45,484 nt of DNA from Actinomycetota bacterium (GTDB lineage: Bacteria > Actinomycetota > Aquicultoria > Aquicultorales > Aquicultoraceae), in NCBI GenBank assembly GCA_030018005.1, contig JASEGT010000010.1, positions 1 through 45,484 on the forward strand. Reading direction: 5' to 3'. The first letter of the stretch is position 1. Each line of letters opens with the position of its first letter. A program made the translations under genes and the position numbers. The notes below the pieces were generated by a model. It was not told where the DNA came from and ran no database searches. It was given only the letters and a program-made list of their open reading frames with translations. Below are positions 6,692 to 15,477 of this stretch, in pieces.

Positions 6692-8872
6692 GTGGCAAGG
6701 GCGACCAAAGTAACGAAGCAACAGTCAGAGCACATGCAAGAGGTCTACGGAATCGCCATGATTACCGTCGGTATTTTGCTTGTCGTCAGCGTGTTTTCGG
6801 AGTCCTCTGGAATCGCTGGGCGTTTTGTCCAGCAAGTTCTCATGTGGCTCTTCGGCATCGCACGCTACGGGGTACCGTTTGGAATGATAGGGGCGGGCTT
6901 CGGCCTTATCATGCGCAAAGTCGATCTAAAATCCCAGGTTCTGGCCATAGGCGGAATGCTCGTATTCCTGGGAGGCCTCTCCATCATCCATCTCCAGGTG
7001 CCCATGGAAGAGCATTTCGTCAGAGAGCGCCTCTTCGAGTACGGCGGCGTCTTCGGGGCGAGCGTCTCATATGTAGTGCGGCTGCTCTTTGCCGATGTCG
7101 GCGCTTATATCATATTCTCCGGCGCCGTAATCACCGGCGCCGTCCTTATCACCGGCGTCTCGATCGGGGCACTGCTCAATACCGCCGCCGAGAAAGGTCA
7201 GGTAGCCGGCAAAAAGCTCGACGAAAAAGTAAAAGCTAAGAAGGTCGGGATAAAGAACGTAAAGCTCAAGCCGCTCAAGGCTGAGAAGACGCAAGTCTAC
7301 GAGGAGGTCATTTACGAAGCCGAGCCCGAAATCGAGCCTGCACAGAGATCGGCACCGGAGTCGCCCCCGATCGACGAGAACCTCCTGAACAAACAGACCA
7401 CGCAGCTCAAAATCGATATGGATAAAGAGCTCGAAGGTGCCACGAACTATATGGTTCCGTCGACCAATCTCTTAAAGCGCACCACTGGTGTCGGCTTCAA
7501 GAGCAGCAAAGGCGTCAAAGAAAACAGTCAGGCGCTCGAGAAAGTACTTAGCGATTTTTATGTAGACGCTCGCGTCACGAAGGTTATTAAAGGCCCGACA
7601 GTCACCAGGTATGAGCTACAGCTAGCCTCGGGCGTCAAGGTAAACAGCATATTAAGCCTATCAGACGATATCGCGCTCGCTTTGGCCACAGCCGACGTGA
7701 GGATTCTGGCGCCGATTCCCGGTAAATCCGCAATCGGTATCGAGGTTCCGAACCAGTATCGCGAAATCGTGAGCCTCGGCGACATTATGAACTCTCCCCA
7801 AGCCGAGAAGCAAAAGGGTGTTTTGACCGTCGGCATAGGAAAAGATATCTCCGGCAATCCGATTCTCGCGGACCTCGGCGACATGCCGCACCTTCTAGTC
7901 GCGGGAGCGACCGGTTCAGGCAAGAGCGTATGCGTCAACGCCATCTTGATGTCGGTGCTGTCGAGGGCGCGCCCGGACGAGGTGAAGATGATTCTTGTCG
8001 ACCCCAAGCGCGTAGAACTCAATCTCTACGCCGAGATACCGCATTTAGTAACGCCGGTCGTGACCAACCCTAAACAGGCCGCCACCGCGCTGACCTGGGC
8101 GGTAGGCGAGATGGAAGACCGCTTCCAGGTGCTCTCCGAAGTCGGAGCGCGTAACATAGACCAGTATAACAAGATAATCTCAAAGGACAAGGAAAAGGAT
8201 TTGCCTTTGATGCCGTATATGCTTATTGTCATTGATGAGCTGGCCGACTTGATGATGGTAGCCGCGGGTGAGGTCGAGGATGCGATATGCCGTATCGCTC
8301 AGCTTGCGCGTGCGGTAGGCATCCATTTGATAGTTGCGACGCAGCGCCCGTCTACCGACATCATCACCGGCCTTATAAAAGCGAATATTACGCACCGCAT
8401 CGCGTTCGCGGTATCTTCGCAAATCGACTCACGGGTCATCCTCGACACGCCTGGAGCCGAAAAACTCACCGGCAAAGGAGATATGCTGTACTCGACGCCT
8501 TCGTGGTCGAAACCTATCCGAATACAAGGCGCGTTCGTGACGGAACAAGAAATCGAGCTGGTAACGACATACAGTAAGAAGCAGGCAAAACCGGAGTATC
8601 GACAGGAGATACTCGAAGACAAGCGTTCACAGTTTGGCTTCGATTACGACGACCCGATTCTAAACGACGCTATAAAGGTGGTCGTCAATGCGGGCCAGGC
8701 CTCGGTCTCGATGCTCCAGCGGCGGCTGCGCCTTGGATATTCACGGGCGGCGCGACTTGTTGACATGATGGAAGCCAAGGGCATCGTCGGTGCCTACGAG
8801 GGCAGCAAACCACGGGCGGTCCTTCTTTCGCCCGAAGAGTTCGACGAGTTGATGGGCAAAGATGATAAGTAG
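6692..8872 (+). CDS. ftsK: DNA translocase FtsK/SpoIIIE
   Basis: A 726-residue septal DNA pump that clears chromosome ends from the division site. Residues about 15-170 contain four hydrophobic segments. A charged linker follows (about 170-240), then the RecA-like motor with Walker A GATGSGKSV near 404-412 and Walker B LIVIDELADLMM near 512. The last ~65 residues form the winged-helix gamma domain (QASVSMLQRRLRLGYSRAAR) that reads KOPS/SRS-type polar sequences. The start is GTG 6692, behind GGGGGA at 6683-6688 and 8 bp after uppP. The linker is short, as in Gram-positive SpoIIIE-type proteins. A terminator-like hairpin follows at 8946. Confidence 0.96.
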   Translation: MARATKVTKQQSEHMQEVYGIAMITVGILLVVSVFSESSGIAGRFVQQVLMWLFGIARYGVPFGMIGAGFGLIMRKVDLKSQVLAIGGMLVFLGGLSIIHLQVPMEEHFVRERLFEYGGVFGASVSYVVRLLFADVGAYIIFSGAVITGAVLITGVSIGALLNTAAEKGQVAGKKLDEKVKAKKVGIKNVKLKPLKAEKTQVYEEVIYEAEPEIEPAQRSAPESPPIDENLLNKQTTQLKIDMDKELEGATNYMVPSTNLLKRTTGVGFKSSKGVKENSQALEKVLSDFYVDARVTKVIKGPTVTRYELQLASGVKVNSILSLSDDIALALATADVRILAPIPGKSAIGIEVPNQYREIVSLGDIMNSPQAEKQKGVLTVGIGKDISGNPILADLGDMPHLLVAGATGSGKSVCVNAILMSVLSRARPDEVKMILVDPKRVELNLYAEIPHLVTPVVTNPKQAATALTWAVGEMEDRFQVLSEVGARNIDQYNKIISKDKEKDLPLMPYMLIVIDELADLMMVAAGEVEDAICRIAQLARAVGIHLIVATQRPSTDIITGLIKANITHRIAFAVSSQIDSRVILDTPGAEKLTGKGDMLYSTPSWSKPIRIQGAFVTEQEIELVTTYSKKQAKPEYRQEILEDKRSQFGFDYDDPILNDAIKVVVNAGQASVSMLQRRLRLGYSRAARLVDMMEAKGIVGAYEGSKPRAVLLSPEEFDELMGKDDK

Positions 8873-8945
8873 AAATCGACACTACGCTTTCTTTAATCGA
8901 ATAGAGTTTTGTGCTAAATTATTATGGATAGCGAGTCGCTAGATT

Positions 8946-8972
8946 GGTGTGGAATACACACCTTTCTTGTTT
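8946..8972 (+). terminator. Intrinsic terminator after ftsK
   Basis: A GC-containing stem GGTGTG (8946-8951) pairs with CACACC (8957-8962) around a 5-nt loop and is followed by TTTCTTGTTT. It sits 74 bp after the ftsK stop and 64 bp before the next gene, in the right place to end the uppP-ftsK transcript. A perfect small dyad, TAGCGA-G-TCGCTA, lies just upstream at 8928-8940. Confidence 0.6.
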
Positions 8973-9035
8973 GCGGCATTAAAATATATGCGAATTAGAA
9001 TCTAAATGAGCGTTTCTCTCGCATGGGGGTAATAA

Positions 9036-9884
9036 ATGAGTGATGGCACGATTGGCGAGGCTTTAGCTGAAGCTCGAAGGAAGCTTGGAAAAAGTATCAA
9101 AGAGGTCGAGCTAGATACAAAAATCAGGGGAAAATATGTCGAAGCTCTTGAGCGCGACGATTTTGACTGCCTTCCGGGCGAAATTTATTGCAGGGGGTTT
9201 ATAAAGACCTACGCGTCATATCTCGGCCTTGATGCGGAACCGCTGGTCCAACAGTATAAAGGGCTCCATGTGCCAAAAGATACGTATGATATCAGTACGG
9301 TATCATCGAATATGAGAATAGCTCAACAACAGCGACCGAAATGGTTCAAGCCGGCCATTGCGCTCGGTGTTGCGGCGGTCATCTTTATCTCGTTGATCGC
9401 TTGGGGCGCCCGGGTCTCTAATATATCCGATGAACAGCGCGTGGTGGTCAGGGACATAAAAACAAGGTCTACGACGGAGACGACCGTAGCCGCCGCCACA
9501 ACCGATACCACCATCAAAAAGGGAGCCGCAACGACGAGTTCCGCCAATGATGATTCGAGCAAAACGTCCACCTCATCGACGACTACGACGACCGAGAAGA
9601 ACGGCCAGGGCGACGGGAAGATAGACGTGACGGTAAAGCTGACAGGCATACAAGACGCCGGCTCATGGGTCCGTGTTACGGTAGACGGTGAAAAAGAGTT
9701 CGAGGGAATCATAGAAGACGGTAAAACCAAACTCTTCGAAGGTGACGAGACGGTAAAAGTGCGTGTAGGGAACGTCAGCGCCCTTGAGGTCATGCTTAAT
9801 GGCAAAAGGCAACATCAGCTCGATACCGTCAATGGAATAGCGGAGAAGACATTTACGAAGAGGAGTGCAAATGCCAAAAGATAG
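9036..9884 (+). CDS. RodZ-like helix-turn-helix membrane protein with C-terminal DUF4115
   Basis: A 282-residue bitopic protein. Residues about 5-70 form a Cro-type HTH (GEALAEARRKLGKSIKEVEL, then EIYCRGFIKTYASYLGLD), the arrangement found in RodZ. A single transmembrane helix follows at about 102-124, then a very Ser/Thr-rich extracellular linker (about 145-190), then a beta-rich DUF4115 domain. RodZ links MreB to the cell-wall elongation machinery; no mreB is seen here, so the role is inferred. In many actinobacteria and firmicutes this gene lies downstream of ftsK, as it does here. The start ATG 9036 is preceded by GGGGG at 9025-9029. It overlaps yajQ by 14 bp. Confidence 0.8.
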   Translation: MSDGTIGEALAEARRKLGKSIKEVELDTKIRGKYVEALERDDFDCLPGEIYCRGFIKTYASYLGLDAEPLVQQYKGLHVPKDTYDISTVSSNMRIAQQQRPKWFKPAIALGVAAVIFISLIAWGARVSNISDEQRVVVRDIKTRSTTETTVAAATTDTTIKKGAATTSSANDDSSKTSTSSTTTTTEKNGQGDGKIDVTVKLTGIQDAGSWVRVTVDGEKEFEGIIEDGKTKLFEGDETVKVRVGNVSALEVMLNGKRQHQLDTVNGIAEKTFTKRSANAKR

Positions 9885-10368
9885 CTCTTTCGATATAGTC
9901 TCAGAAATAGACCTGCAAGAGGTCGATAATGCGGTCAACCAAGCGAACAAGGAGATATCGACGCGTTATGATTTCAAGGGTACGAAGTGTGCCATCACCT
10001 GGAATAAGACGGAGGCCCAGGTAATTGTCGACGCTGACGATGACTATAAACTTCGGAGCGTCAATGACGTGCTTCAAACGAAAATGATCCGTCGGGGCTT
10101 GGACATCAAAGCTCTGCAGTACAAGAAACCAGAACCTGCTTCCGGGGGAACGTTGCGCCAGGTGGCGACGATTCAGCAGGGAATCGATATCGAGATCGCG
10201 CGTGAGATCAACAAATTTATCAAGAACCTGAAACTTAAGGTCCAGGTAGCCATCGAGGGAACGAAAGTCCGCGTCAGCGGCAAGGTAAAAGACGACCTCC
10301 AAGCGGTGATACAGGCGGTAAAAGAGCACGACTTCGGCATACCGCTGCAGTTCGTCAACTACCGTTAA
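9871..10368 (+). CDS. yajQ: YajQ family nucleotide-binding protein
   Basis: A 165-residue protein of the YajQ/DUF520 family, two ferredoxin-like domains in tandem. The N-terminus SSFDIVSEIDLQEVDNAVNQ and internal RYDFKG are strong family signatures. Members bind nucleotides, and a Xanthomonas homologue is a reported c-di-GMP effector; whether this one does is unknown. I chose ATG 9871 (reading MPKDSSFD) because AGGAG at 9861-9865 gives a 5-nt spacing; an in-frame GTG at 9865 overlaps that site and is less likely. The gene starts within the end of the RodZ-like gene, so translation is probably coupled. Confidence 0.92.
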   Translation: MPKDSSFDIVSEIDLQEVDNAVNQANKEISTRYDFKGTKCAITWNKTEAQVIVDADDDYKLRSVNDVLQTKMIRRGLDIKALQYKKPEPASGGTLRQVATIQQGIDIEIAREINKFIKNLKLKVQVAIEGTKVRVSGKVKDDLQAVIQAVKEHDFGIPLQFVNYR

Positions 10369-10394
10369 CCATCACGGCAAACGACTCCACCCCA

Positions 10395-10440
10395 ATACCC
10401 CGCGTCCATGGGATCAGACCTCCTCAGCCCCAGTTATCAG
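10395..10440 (-). other. Orphan translation-initiation site on the minus strand
   Basis: The minus strand carries a near-ideal Shine-Dalgarno, GAGGAGGT (about 10417-10424), eight bases before ATG at 10409-10407. The frame closes after 13 codons (MDAGYWGGVVCRDG). It may be the head of a deleted gene, in keeping with other remnants here, or a short leader peptide. An AT-rich, promoter-like stretch lies upstream on the same strand. No homology is assignable. Confidence 0.3.
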
Positions 10441-10636
10441 TATATTTATAATTCTATTTTCAAACTCGGTACTTCCTAAAAATATTCGGCTTAGTGGTCC
10501 GCGCATTAATATCGCTTGGATTCACGCCGGGACACGACATGGAACCATTACGGTTTCGGTTTAGATTATGTTCCCCAGTGGGTAAACAAAGGTAAGCGGT
10601 TGGGACAAGACCGCGCCTATAGAGAGGTGAAGCGTG

Positions 10637-10882
10637 ATGATGTGGGGATGGGATGGAGGTTTCGGCTTCGGAGGGGTGTTCATGTTGTTTGTGATGGTGC
10701 TGTTTTGGGGTCTCTTTATCGCAGGCATCGTATACCTTGTAAAAGTGTTGAGTAGCGGCGGTACGGCTCCGCCTCGTGAACCTGGCGGCAACAAGGCACT
10801 CGACATATTGAAAGAGCGCTATGCGCGCGGTGAAATAGATACCGAAGAATACACGGCCAAGAAGCGTGAGCTGGAGGGTTAG
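10637..10882 (+). CDS. Small SHOCT-domain membrane protein
   Basis: An 81-residue protein. Residues about 10-35 form one strongly hydrophobic helix after a Gly/Trp-rich N-terminus. The C-terminal ~30 residues, ALDILKERYARGEIDTEEY followed by KKRELE, are a clear SHOCT (short C-terminal) domain, a widespread oligomerisation module of unknown role. GAGAGGTGAAGC before ATG 10637 supplies the ribosome-binding site; a GTG one codon upstream (10634) is an alternative. No partner gene is evident, and a hairpin terminator follows directly. Confidence 0.7.
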   Translation: MMWGWDGGFGFGGVFMLFVMVLFWGLFIAGIVYLVKVLSSGGTAPPREPGGNKALDILKERYARGEIDTEEYTAKKRELEG

Positions 10883-10900
10883 TGAGTTTGGCGATAAAAC

Positions 10901-10930
10901 AGGCGGGCTTTTAGTCCGCCTATACTCTTT
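10901..10930. terminator. Hairpin terminator between converging small genes
   Basis: AGGCGGGC (10901-10908) pairs with GTCCGCCT (10914-10921), with one G-T wobble, around a TTTTA loop. The plus side is followed by ATACTCTTTA and the minus side by TGTTTTATC. It lies between the SHOCT gene and the convergent zinc-ribbon gene and could serve both. Confidence 0.55.
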
Positions 10931-10942
10931 ATCGAGCCGGCA

Positions 10943-11206
10943 TTATCTTTTTAAGTGGCCTTTAACATACACCCGGCCGCGGATTATCTTCTGAGTCGGT
11001 TTGTTCTTGATTATCTTGTGGCGGGCGAATTCCTGGCTGCATTTCGGGCACTTGAGGTCGCCGTTGGTGGCGTCATCTATAATCCGGTCGGCATGGCACT
11101 TTACGAGCGCCCCGTTTGAGCGCTTGCGGTATTTATAGAGGTACTCGTTACAGCGCGAGCAGTGGATTTTTATCACATATATGTTCTTGTGGCTGTTGAT
11201 GTTCAA
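10943..11206 (-). CDS. Small zinc-ribbon protein
   Basis: An 87-residue basic protein with cysteine pairs CSRC at 16-19 and CPKC at 53-56, plus a lone Cys37 followed by His38, so it should bind zinc. The tail KIIRGRVYVKGHLKR is basic and is matched by a remnant at 2357-2422. The likely start is TTG 11206, with AAAGGGG upstream on the minus strand; an in-frame GTG ten codons later, just before the first CxxC, lacks a ribosome-binding site. It could bind nucleic acid or a protein partner. I do not recognise a named family and do not assign a function. Confidence 0.65.
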   Translation of the reverse strand: MNINSHKNIYVIKIHCSRCNEYLYKYRKRSNGALVKCHADRIIDDATNGDLKCPKCSQEFARHKIIKNKPTQKIIRGRVYVKGHLKR

Positions 11207-11588
11207 GCGGCGCCCCTTTCTCTGTCTGGTGCGTTCTCTGGGGAAGCGTTATAAACATATTAGCAGATTGCGGCATATCCCCGTGCTAAGTTTAATAACT
11301 CATGGCAACCAGGCGCTTATCAAACGATTTATCGACGTCGAAACGTATTCCCAACAAAAATATTAGCAATTAAAATAAGTCCGGGATTAGTTGGTTTAGT
11401 CGACACGCACCATCTCGAACCCGCGTGCCGGTATGATAACCTGCGTGTATCCGCGGCCTGAAGCCCGCGCTCAAAACATACGGGGCATGCGCCGTTAAGG
11501 TTTTGCGAGAATACTGGTCGCGGTATATTCTACGCGCACTTATTATCGTATATACTGGTGTAATATCAAGTTCGGGTGGAGTGTTGGT
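11207..11588. other. Intergenic stretch with one eroded tail
   Basis: There is no intact gene in these 380 bp, which separate two divergently transcribed genes. The only coding-like signal is the minus-strand tail at 11396-11472, described separately. AT-rich runs near 11340-11375 and 11540-11570 could hold promoters, but I see no convincing -35/-10 pair. GGGTGGAG at 11574-11581 is the ribosome-binding site of the following gene. Confidence 0.4.
11396..11472 (-). pseudogene. C-terminal gene remnant on the minus strand (unidentified)
   Basis: The minus strand encodes ASGRGYTQVIIPARGFEMV followed by RVD and a TAA at 11396-11398. It is closed upstream by a TGA after about 24 codons. Just before, in another frame, is AHAPYVLSAGF, so one frameshift may join them. 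This looks like the frameshifted tail of a lost gene. The family is not recognised. Confidence 0.35.
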
Positions 11589-12317
11589 TTGAAACGTAAT
11601 TGGCATATATCGCTAGTCTTAGTCTATCTAGTTCTTGGCCTATTACTAGCGACGTCTTTTAATACACAGCAGAAGTATCAGCAGGCCCTTAACACGCCGC
11701 GCAAAGAAGATTTAATAAGAAAAGTCCGGCAGCTCGAGACCGAAAGAGACGCACTTAAGAAACAGATTGAGACCGACAGGGCTCAAATCCAGAATTACGA
11801 GAAAATCGCCGCGAAGAACGAGGGAATGCTATCGGCTTATACGAATGAGCTTGAGCAGACGCGAAAGGCCACGGGCTTGGTACCGGCCAAAGGCCGCGGC
11901 GTAATCGTAACGCTCGCGGACAGCCCCCAGTATCCGAAAGACGGGGACCCGAATAATTATGTCATCCACGACTACGACCTGCGCACAGTCGTAAATAGTC
12001 TATGGTCGGGCGGGGCGCAAGCAGTATCCGTCAACGGGCAGAGGTTGATGTCGTTATCGTCTATTCGTTGCGCAGGCGGCACGGTCTTGGTCAATTCGAC
12101 GCGACTGGTCTCCCCGTTTAAGATTCAGGCGGTGGGCGATTCCGAAAAGCTTGTAAAAGCTCTGAATGCGGATGAGAAATCGCGGCAACTTCTAAATGAA
12201 GTCGCCGATTACTATGGTTTGGTAAAAAAGATCGAACAAAGAGATGATATAGTTATCCCTGCGTACAAAGGTGGTTTGTTGATTGAAAATGCAAAGGTTG
12301 TTGAAGGAGGAGACTAG
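11589..12317 (+). CDS. DUF881 (YlxW/YlxX-like) membrane-anchored protein
   Basis: A 242-residue protein with one N-terminal transmembrane anchor (about residues 7-24), a coiled coil rich in Glu/Lys/Gln (about 35-95) and a C-terminal DUF881 domain with GVIVTLADS, NNYVIHDYDLRTVVNSLWSG and GAQAVSVNGQRL. DUF881 proteins occur beside division genes in firmicutes and actinobacteria; their molecular function is unknown. The start is TTG 11589, with GGTGGAG at 11575-11581. The stop abuts the Sbp start with no gap, and a second DUF881 gene follows, giving the conserved DUF881-Sbp-DUF881 trio. Confidence 0.85.
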   Translation: MKRNWHISLVLVYLVLGLLLATSFNTQQKYQQALNTPRKEDLIRKVRQLETERDALKKQIETDRAQIQNYEKIAAKNEGMLSAYTNELEQTRKATGLVPAKGRGVIVTLADSPQYPKDGDPNNYVIHDYDLRTVVNSLWSGGAQAVSVNGQRLMSLSSIRCAGGTVLVNSTRLVSPFKIQAVGDSEKLVKALNADEKSRQLLNEVADYYGLVKKIEQRDDIVIPAYKGGLLIENAKVVEGGD

Positions 12318-12656
12318 GTGCTGCCTCTTATCGGACTACTTGCCGGAATAGCGCTCGGACTAGTGTTGAACATCCCCATACCGCCCGTCTACTCTAAATA
12401 CCTAGGTATTGCGGTGTTGGCGGCTCTCGATAGCGCCATCGGCGGCTTGAGGGCGAGCCTCGAAATGAAATTTAACGATAAATTGTTCTTCACGGGTTTC
12501 TTTAGCAACACTTTGCTCGCGGCGTTCATCGTCTTTCTCGGCGACCGTCTGGGGGTAGACCTTTATCTAGCAGCGGTGGTCGCGTTCGGCGTACGCTTGT
12601 TCCAGAACCTCGCACTCGTGCGGAGACATTATTTTCAGAAGCGTCACTGGGAGTAA
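12318..12656 (+). CDS. sbp: Small basic protein Sbp (DUF1290)
   Basis: A 112-residue membrane protein with three to four hydrophobic segments. It matches the Sbp/DUF1290 family through PPVYSKYLGIAVLAALDSAI, GGLRASLEMKFNDKLFFTGF and the closing QNLALVRRH. The family is encoded near ftsZ/ftsA in bacilli and with DUF881 genes in actinobacteria; its function is not known. The start is GTG 12318, directly after the preceding stop, with GGAGGAGAC as ribosome-binding site. It is in an operon with both DUF881 genes (0-bp and 6-bp gaps). Confidence 0.88.
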   Translation: MLPLIGLLAGIALGLVLNIPIPPVYSKYLGIAVLAALDSAIGGLRASLEMKFNDKLFFTGFFSNTLLAAFIVFLGDRLGVDLYLAAVVAFGVRLFQNLALVRRHYFQKRHWE

Positions 12657-12662
12657 CGGGCG

Positions 12663-13367
12663 TTGAAATATTTTCGAAGCTTTATCACAGCACTAAATAG
12701 CCAGGCTAAGCGGACTCAGATAGCCATTGCGGCGGTAACTATGTTGCTCGGCATATTAATCGTGACACAGCTGCGTGTTCACCAATCGGCGACTCAAGCG
12801 TTGCAAAACGCGACGGAATCCGACCTGACGCAAATCGTGAGCAAACTCGATGGTGAGATTAATACGCTCAGGGTCGAGGCGGCCGATTTGCAGCTTCAGT
12901 TGTTCAAAATCGAGCAGGCGAGCAATAACAGCGCCGAGGTAATGACGGAATCCTCGAAAAACCTGAATAACCTCAAAATCATAGCTGGTTTGACCAAGGT
13001 CTATGGGCCCGGAATCAAGGCGCTCGTGACCGATGAGGATGCGACTCTCAGAGCTTACGATATGGTCGACATCATCACCGAGCTGCGCGTCGGCGGCGCA
13101 GAAGCGATATCCATTAATGGAATAAGAATCGTCGCTGCGACCGGCATATCAGAGACCGAAGGGACTATCTCTATAAACCAGAAAGAGGTAGCGGCACCGT
13201 ATGAGGTGTTGGCGATTGGAAACCCTGAGGTGATACACGATGCGCTCGTAATACCCGGGGGAATTCGCGATAAGCTTAGTTCGCTCACCGGCGTATCTTT
13301 GTATATAACAAAGGATAATGAAATAAAGATCAATGCGGCCTCGCCTAAAAAGCTAAGCAATAAGTAG
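12663..13367 (+). CDS. DUF881 (YlxW/YlxX-like) membrane-anchored protein, second copy
   Basis: A 234-residue paralogue of 11589-12317: an N-terminal transmembrane anchor (about 17-37), a coiled coil (about 50-100) and a DUF881 domain with GPGIKALVTDED, YDMVDIITELRVGGAEAISI and NGIRIVAAT. The acidic D-D/E positions in the first motif and the GGAEAISI core are conserved. The start is TTG 12663, six bases after sbp, with GGGAG at 12648-12652. The two DUF881 proteins could interact through their coiled coils in the outer leaflet region; that is inference. The VanW-domain gene follows after 88 bp in the same direction. Confidence 0.85.
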   Translation: MKYFRSFITALNSQAKRTQIAIAAVTMLLGILIVTQLRVHQSATQALQNATESDLTQIVSKLDGEINTLRVEAADLQLQLFKIEQASNNSAEVMTESSKNLNNLKIIAGLTKVYGPGIKALVTDEDATLRAYDMVDIITELRVGGAEAISINGIRIVAATGISETEGTISINQKEVAAPYEVLAIGNPEVIHDALVIPGGIRDKLSSLTGVSLYITKDNEIKINAASPKKLSNK

Positions 13368-13455
13368 TGTAAGAAGCCTAAGTCGAGTGGTTTAATGGTG
13401 CCCGAAGCACGATAGAGAGAGTTCGTCGAGTACATAGCAGAGCAGAGGAATCAAA

Positions 13456-15327
13456 TTGAAAGAGAAATTGAAGCAGGCTCTTGAAATAACTTGGCTCAAG
13501 ATAAGCCTCATAGCGGGCGCGGTAATCATCCTTTTGGTAGTCGGGCTTGGGATTGCCGATGCGGCGTTATACGCTAACAAAATCCACCGGAACGTAAGTG
13601 TCGGCGGCTTATCCCTGGGCGGCCTGACAAAAGATGCTGCCGCTGACAATATAGGTAAGCTGTCGAAGGAGTTTGAAGGACAAGACGTCCAGGTGGTCTA
13701 TACCGATAAGAAATGGGTTGCGTCACCGGCCAAGCTCGGGGTCGAAGTAGACGTCGACGCAACGCTGGAGAGGGCTTTCGCGTTAGGTCGTTCCGGCAAT
13801 ATGCTCAAAGATACGCGGACGCGAATGAGTCTGTGGTTCAAGAAAAAAGAGCCGGCGCCGGTATTCGATGCCAAGGATGCGAAGTTCGTCGCGTTTATCG
13901 CTAAGGTCGCAACGGAAATAGACCAGCCGGCTGAAGACGCGGAGATAAAGATAGTCGAGGCGAATGTCGTCACGGCGAACAGCAAGAACGGCTTGACTGT
14001 CGCCCGGAAGGTCCTGGCGTCGCGGCTCTTAACCGCCTTCGGGGATCCCAGGAACAAGAGGGTTCTAGTTCCGGTCGAAATGCAGAAACCGGATATTCAC
14101 GAGGACGCGCTCGACGAGGCGAAAAACACAGTCAAGCAGATGATAGATGCCCCGTTGGCGCTCACATACGAGCAGGAGAGTTGGACGATAACCGAGGAGC
14201 AAATCATCGAATGGATCTCGTTTAAGAAAGTGCGGGAGGGTGCGGTTTGGAACCTCGATGTAGGTTTCGACAGCGACAAGGCTACGCTGGAGATTGAAAA
14301 GCTGACCGCAAATATCGCGAGCGAGCCGAAAGATGCTCAATTTGAGATAGTCGAGGATACCGTTACGATTATCCCGAGCGAAAACGGGGTCAAGGTCGAT
14401 TTAAAAAGGGCAACCGAGGGCATGCTCAAGGCGAGCAAGACCAGCGACGACCGTCAGGCCGTGCTCACGACCGAGGTTGCGGAGCCAAAGCTCACGACCG
14501 AAGACGCGAAAAATATGGGAATCAAAGAGAAAGTCTCGAGCTATACAACGCATTATAGCGCGTCACAGACATCCAGGGTACATAACATCAAGACGCTCGC
14601 GGGAAAACTCGACGGGGTGATTCTTGCGCCCGACGAAACGTTCTCGTTCAACGGCAATATCGGCCCCCGAACCGCGAGCAAAGGCTACAAGGAGGCACCT
14701 GCAATTATTAATGGCGAACTGCAGCCATCGCTCGGCGGCGGGGTGTGCCAGGTCGCCACAACGCTCTTCAACACGGTCTTTTTCGGGGGATATGAGGTGG
14801 TCGAACGGAGCAACCACAGCCTTTTCATCAGCCATTACCCGACCGGTCGCGATGCCACCGTCTCGTACGGCGGTCCGGACCTGAAGTTCAAGAACAACAC
14901 CAAATTCTACATGCTGATAAAGACCAATGCGACGTCGAGCACATTGACTATAAATTTCTATAGCACTGGCCGGGGTATCGAAGTCGCATATACGACGAGC
15001 GCACCGAGCAACTACAAGACGTTCCCGACAAAATACGAGGACGACCCGACCTTAAGCAAAGGCGTTACCAAAGTCAAAGACCACGGTTCGCCCGGGCGCG
15101 ACGTTACCGTCAAGAGGATAACAAAAATCGCCGGCAAGGTCGTCAAAGAGGAGAAGTTTTTCAGCCGTTATAAGCCGAAAACCGCAGTAATAAGAGTCGG
15201 CACGAAAGAAGCGGCTGTAAAGCCGCAGCCCGATAAAACGCAGCCCTCGACACCGCCTACTACGCAGCCCCCCACACAGACTTCGGAACCGCGACCGCCC
15301 GTACCGGCCCAGCCGGCGGTTCAATAG
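13456..15327 (+). CDS. VanW-domain cell-wall protein with peptidoglycan-binding-like repeats
   Basis: A 623-residue secreted or membrane-anchored protein with a single N-terminal hydrophobic helix (about 14-36). Two PG_binding_4 (YoaR-like) domains follow in about 40-350, seen as repeated VxTxxNGLTV / IIPSENGVKV units. The VanW domain covers about 360-490, with APDETFSFNGNIGPRT and LGGGVCQVATTLFNTVFFGG. A G5-like beta region follows (RDVTVKRITKIAGKVVKEE), then a Pro/Gln/Thr-rich tail. VanW accessory proteins are linked to cell-wall metabolism and in some species to glycopeptide resistance; the reaction is unknown. The start TTG 13456 follows GAGGAA. No LPxTG sorting signal is seen. Confidence 0.88.
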   Translation: MKEKLKQALEITWLKISLIAGAVIILLVVGLGIADAALYANKIHRNVSVGGLSLGGLTKDAAADNIGKLSKEFEGQDVQVVYTDKKWVASPAKLGVEVDVDATLERAFALGRSGNMLKDTRTRMSLWFKKKEPAPVFDAKDAKFVAFIAKVATEIDQPAEDAEIKIVEANVVTANSKNGLTVARKVLASRLLTAFGDPRNKRVLVPVEMQKPDIHEDALDEAKNTVKQMIDAPLALTYEQESWTITEEQIIEWISFKKVREGAVWNLDVGFDSDKATLEIEKLTANIASEPKDAQFEIVEDTVTIIPSENGVKVDLKRATEGMLKASKTSDDRQAVLTTEVAEPKLTTEDAKNMGIKEKVSSYTTHYSASQTSRVHNIKTLAGKLDGVILAPDETFSFNGNIGPRTASKGYKEAPAIINGELQPSLGGGVCQVATTLFNTVFFGGYEVVERSNHSLFISHYPTGRDATVSYGGPDLKFKNNTKFYMLIKTNATSSTLTINFYSTGRGIEVAYTTSAPSNYKTFPTKYEDDPTLSKGVTKVKDHGSPGRDVTVKRITKIAGKVVKEEKFFSRYKPKTAVIRVGTKEAAVKPQPDKTQPSTPPTTQPPTQTSEPRPPVPAQPAVQ

Positions 15328-15477
15328 CGACCCGAAGAGGACAAACCGGCGACATCAGTGCAAATCACCTGGCGACAGCGGGACATACTAGCTATTATAT
15401 AAAAGTAAACACAGGGGGGACGACCAGCGCTTTGGCTGATCGCTGTTGAGAAAAATAAGTCAGCGAGGGAGCACGTG

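Noticed and set aside
7558-8022. Minus-strand open frame opposite ftsK
   Set aside because: It mirrors the conserved FtsK motor region; Ser/Arg-rich composition is typical of an antisense shadow.
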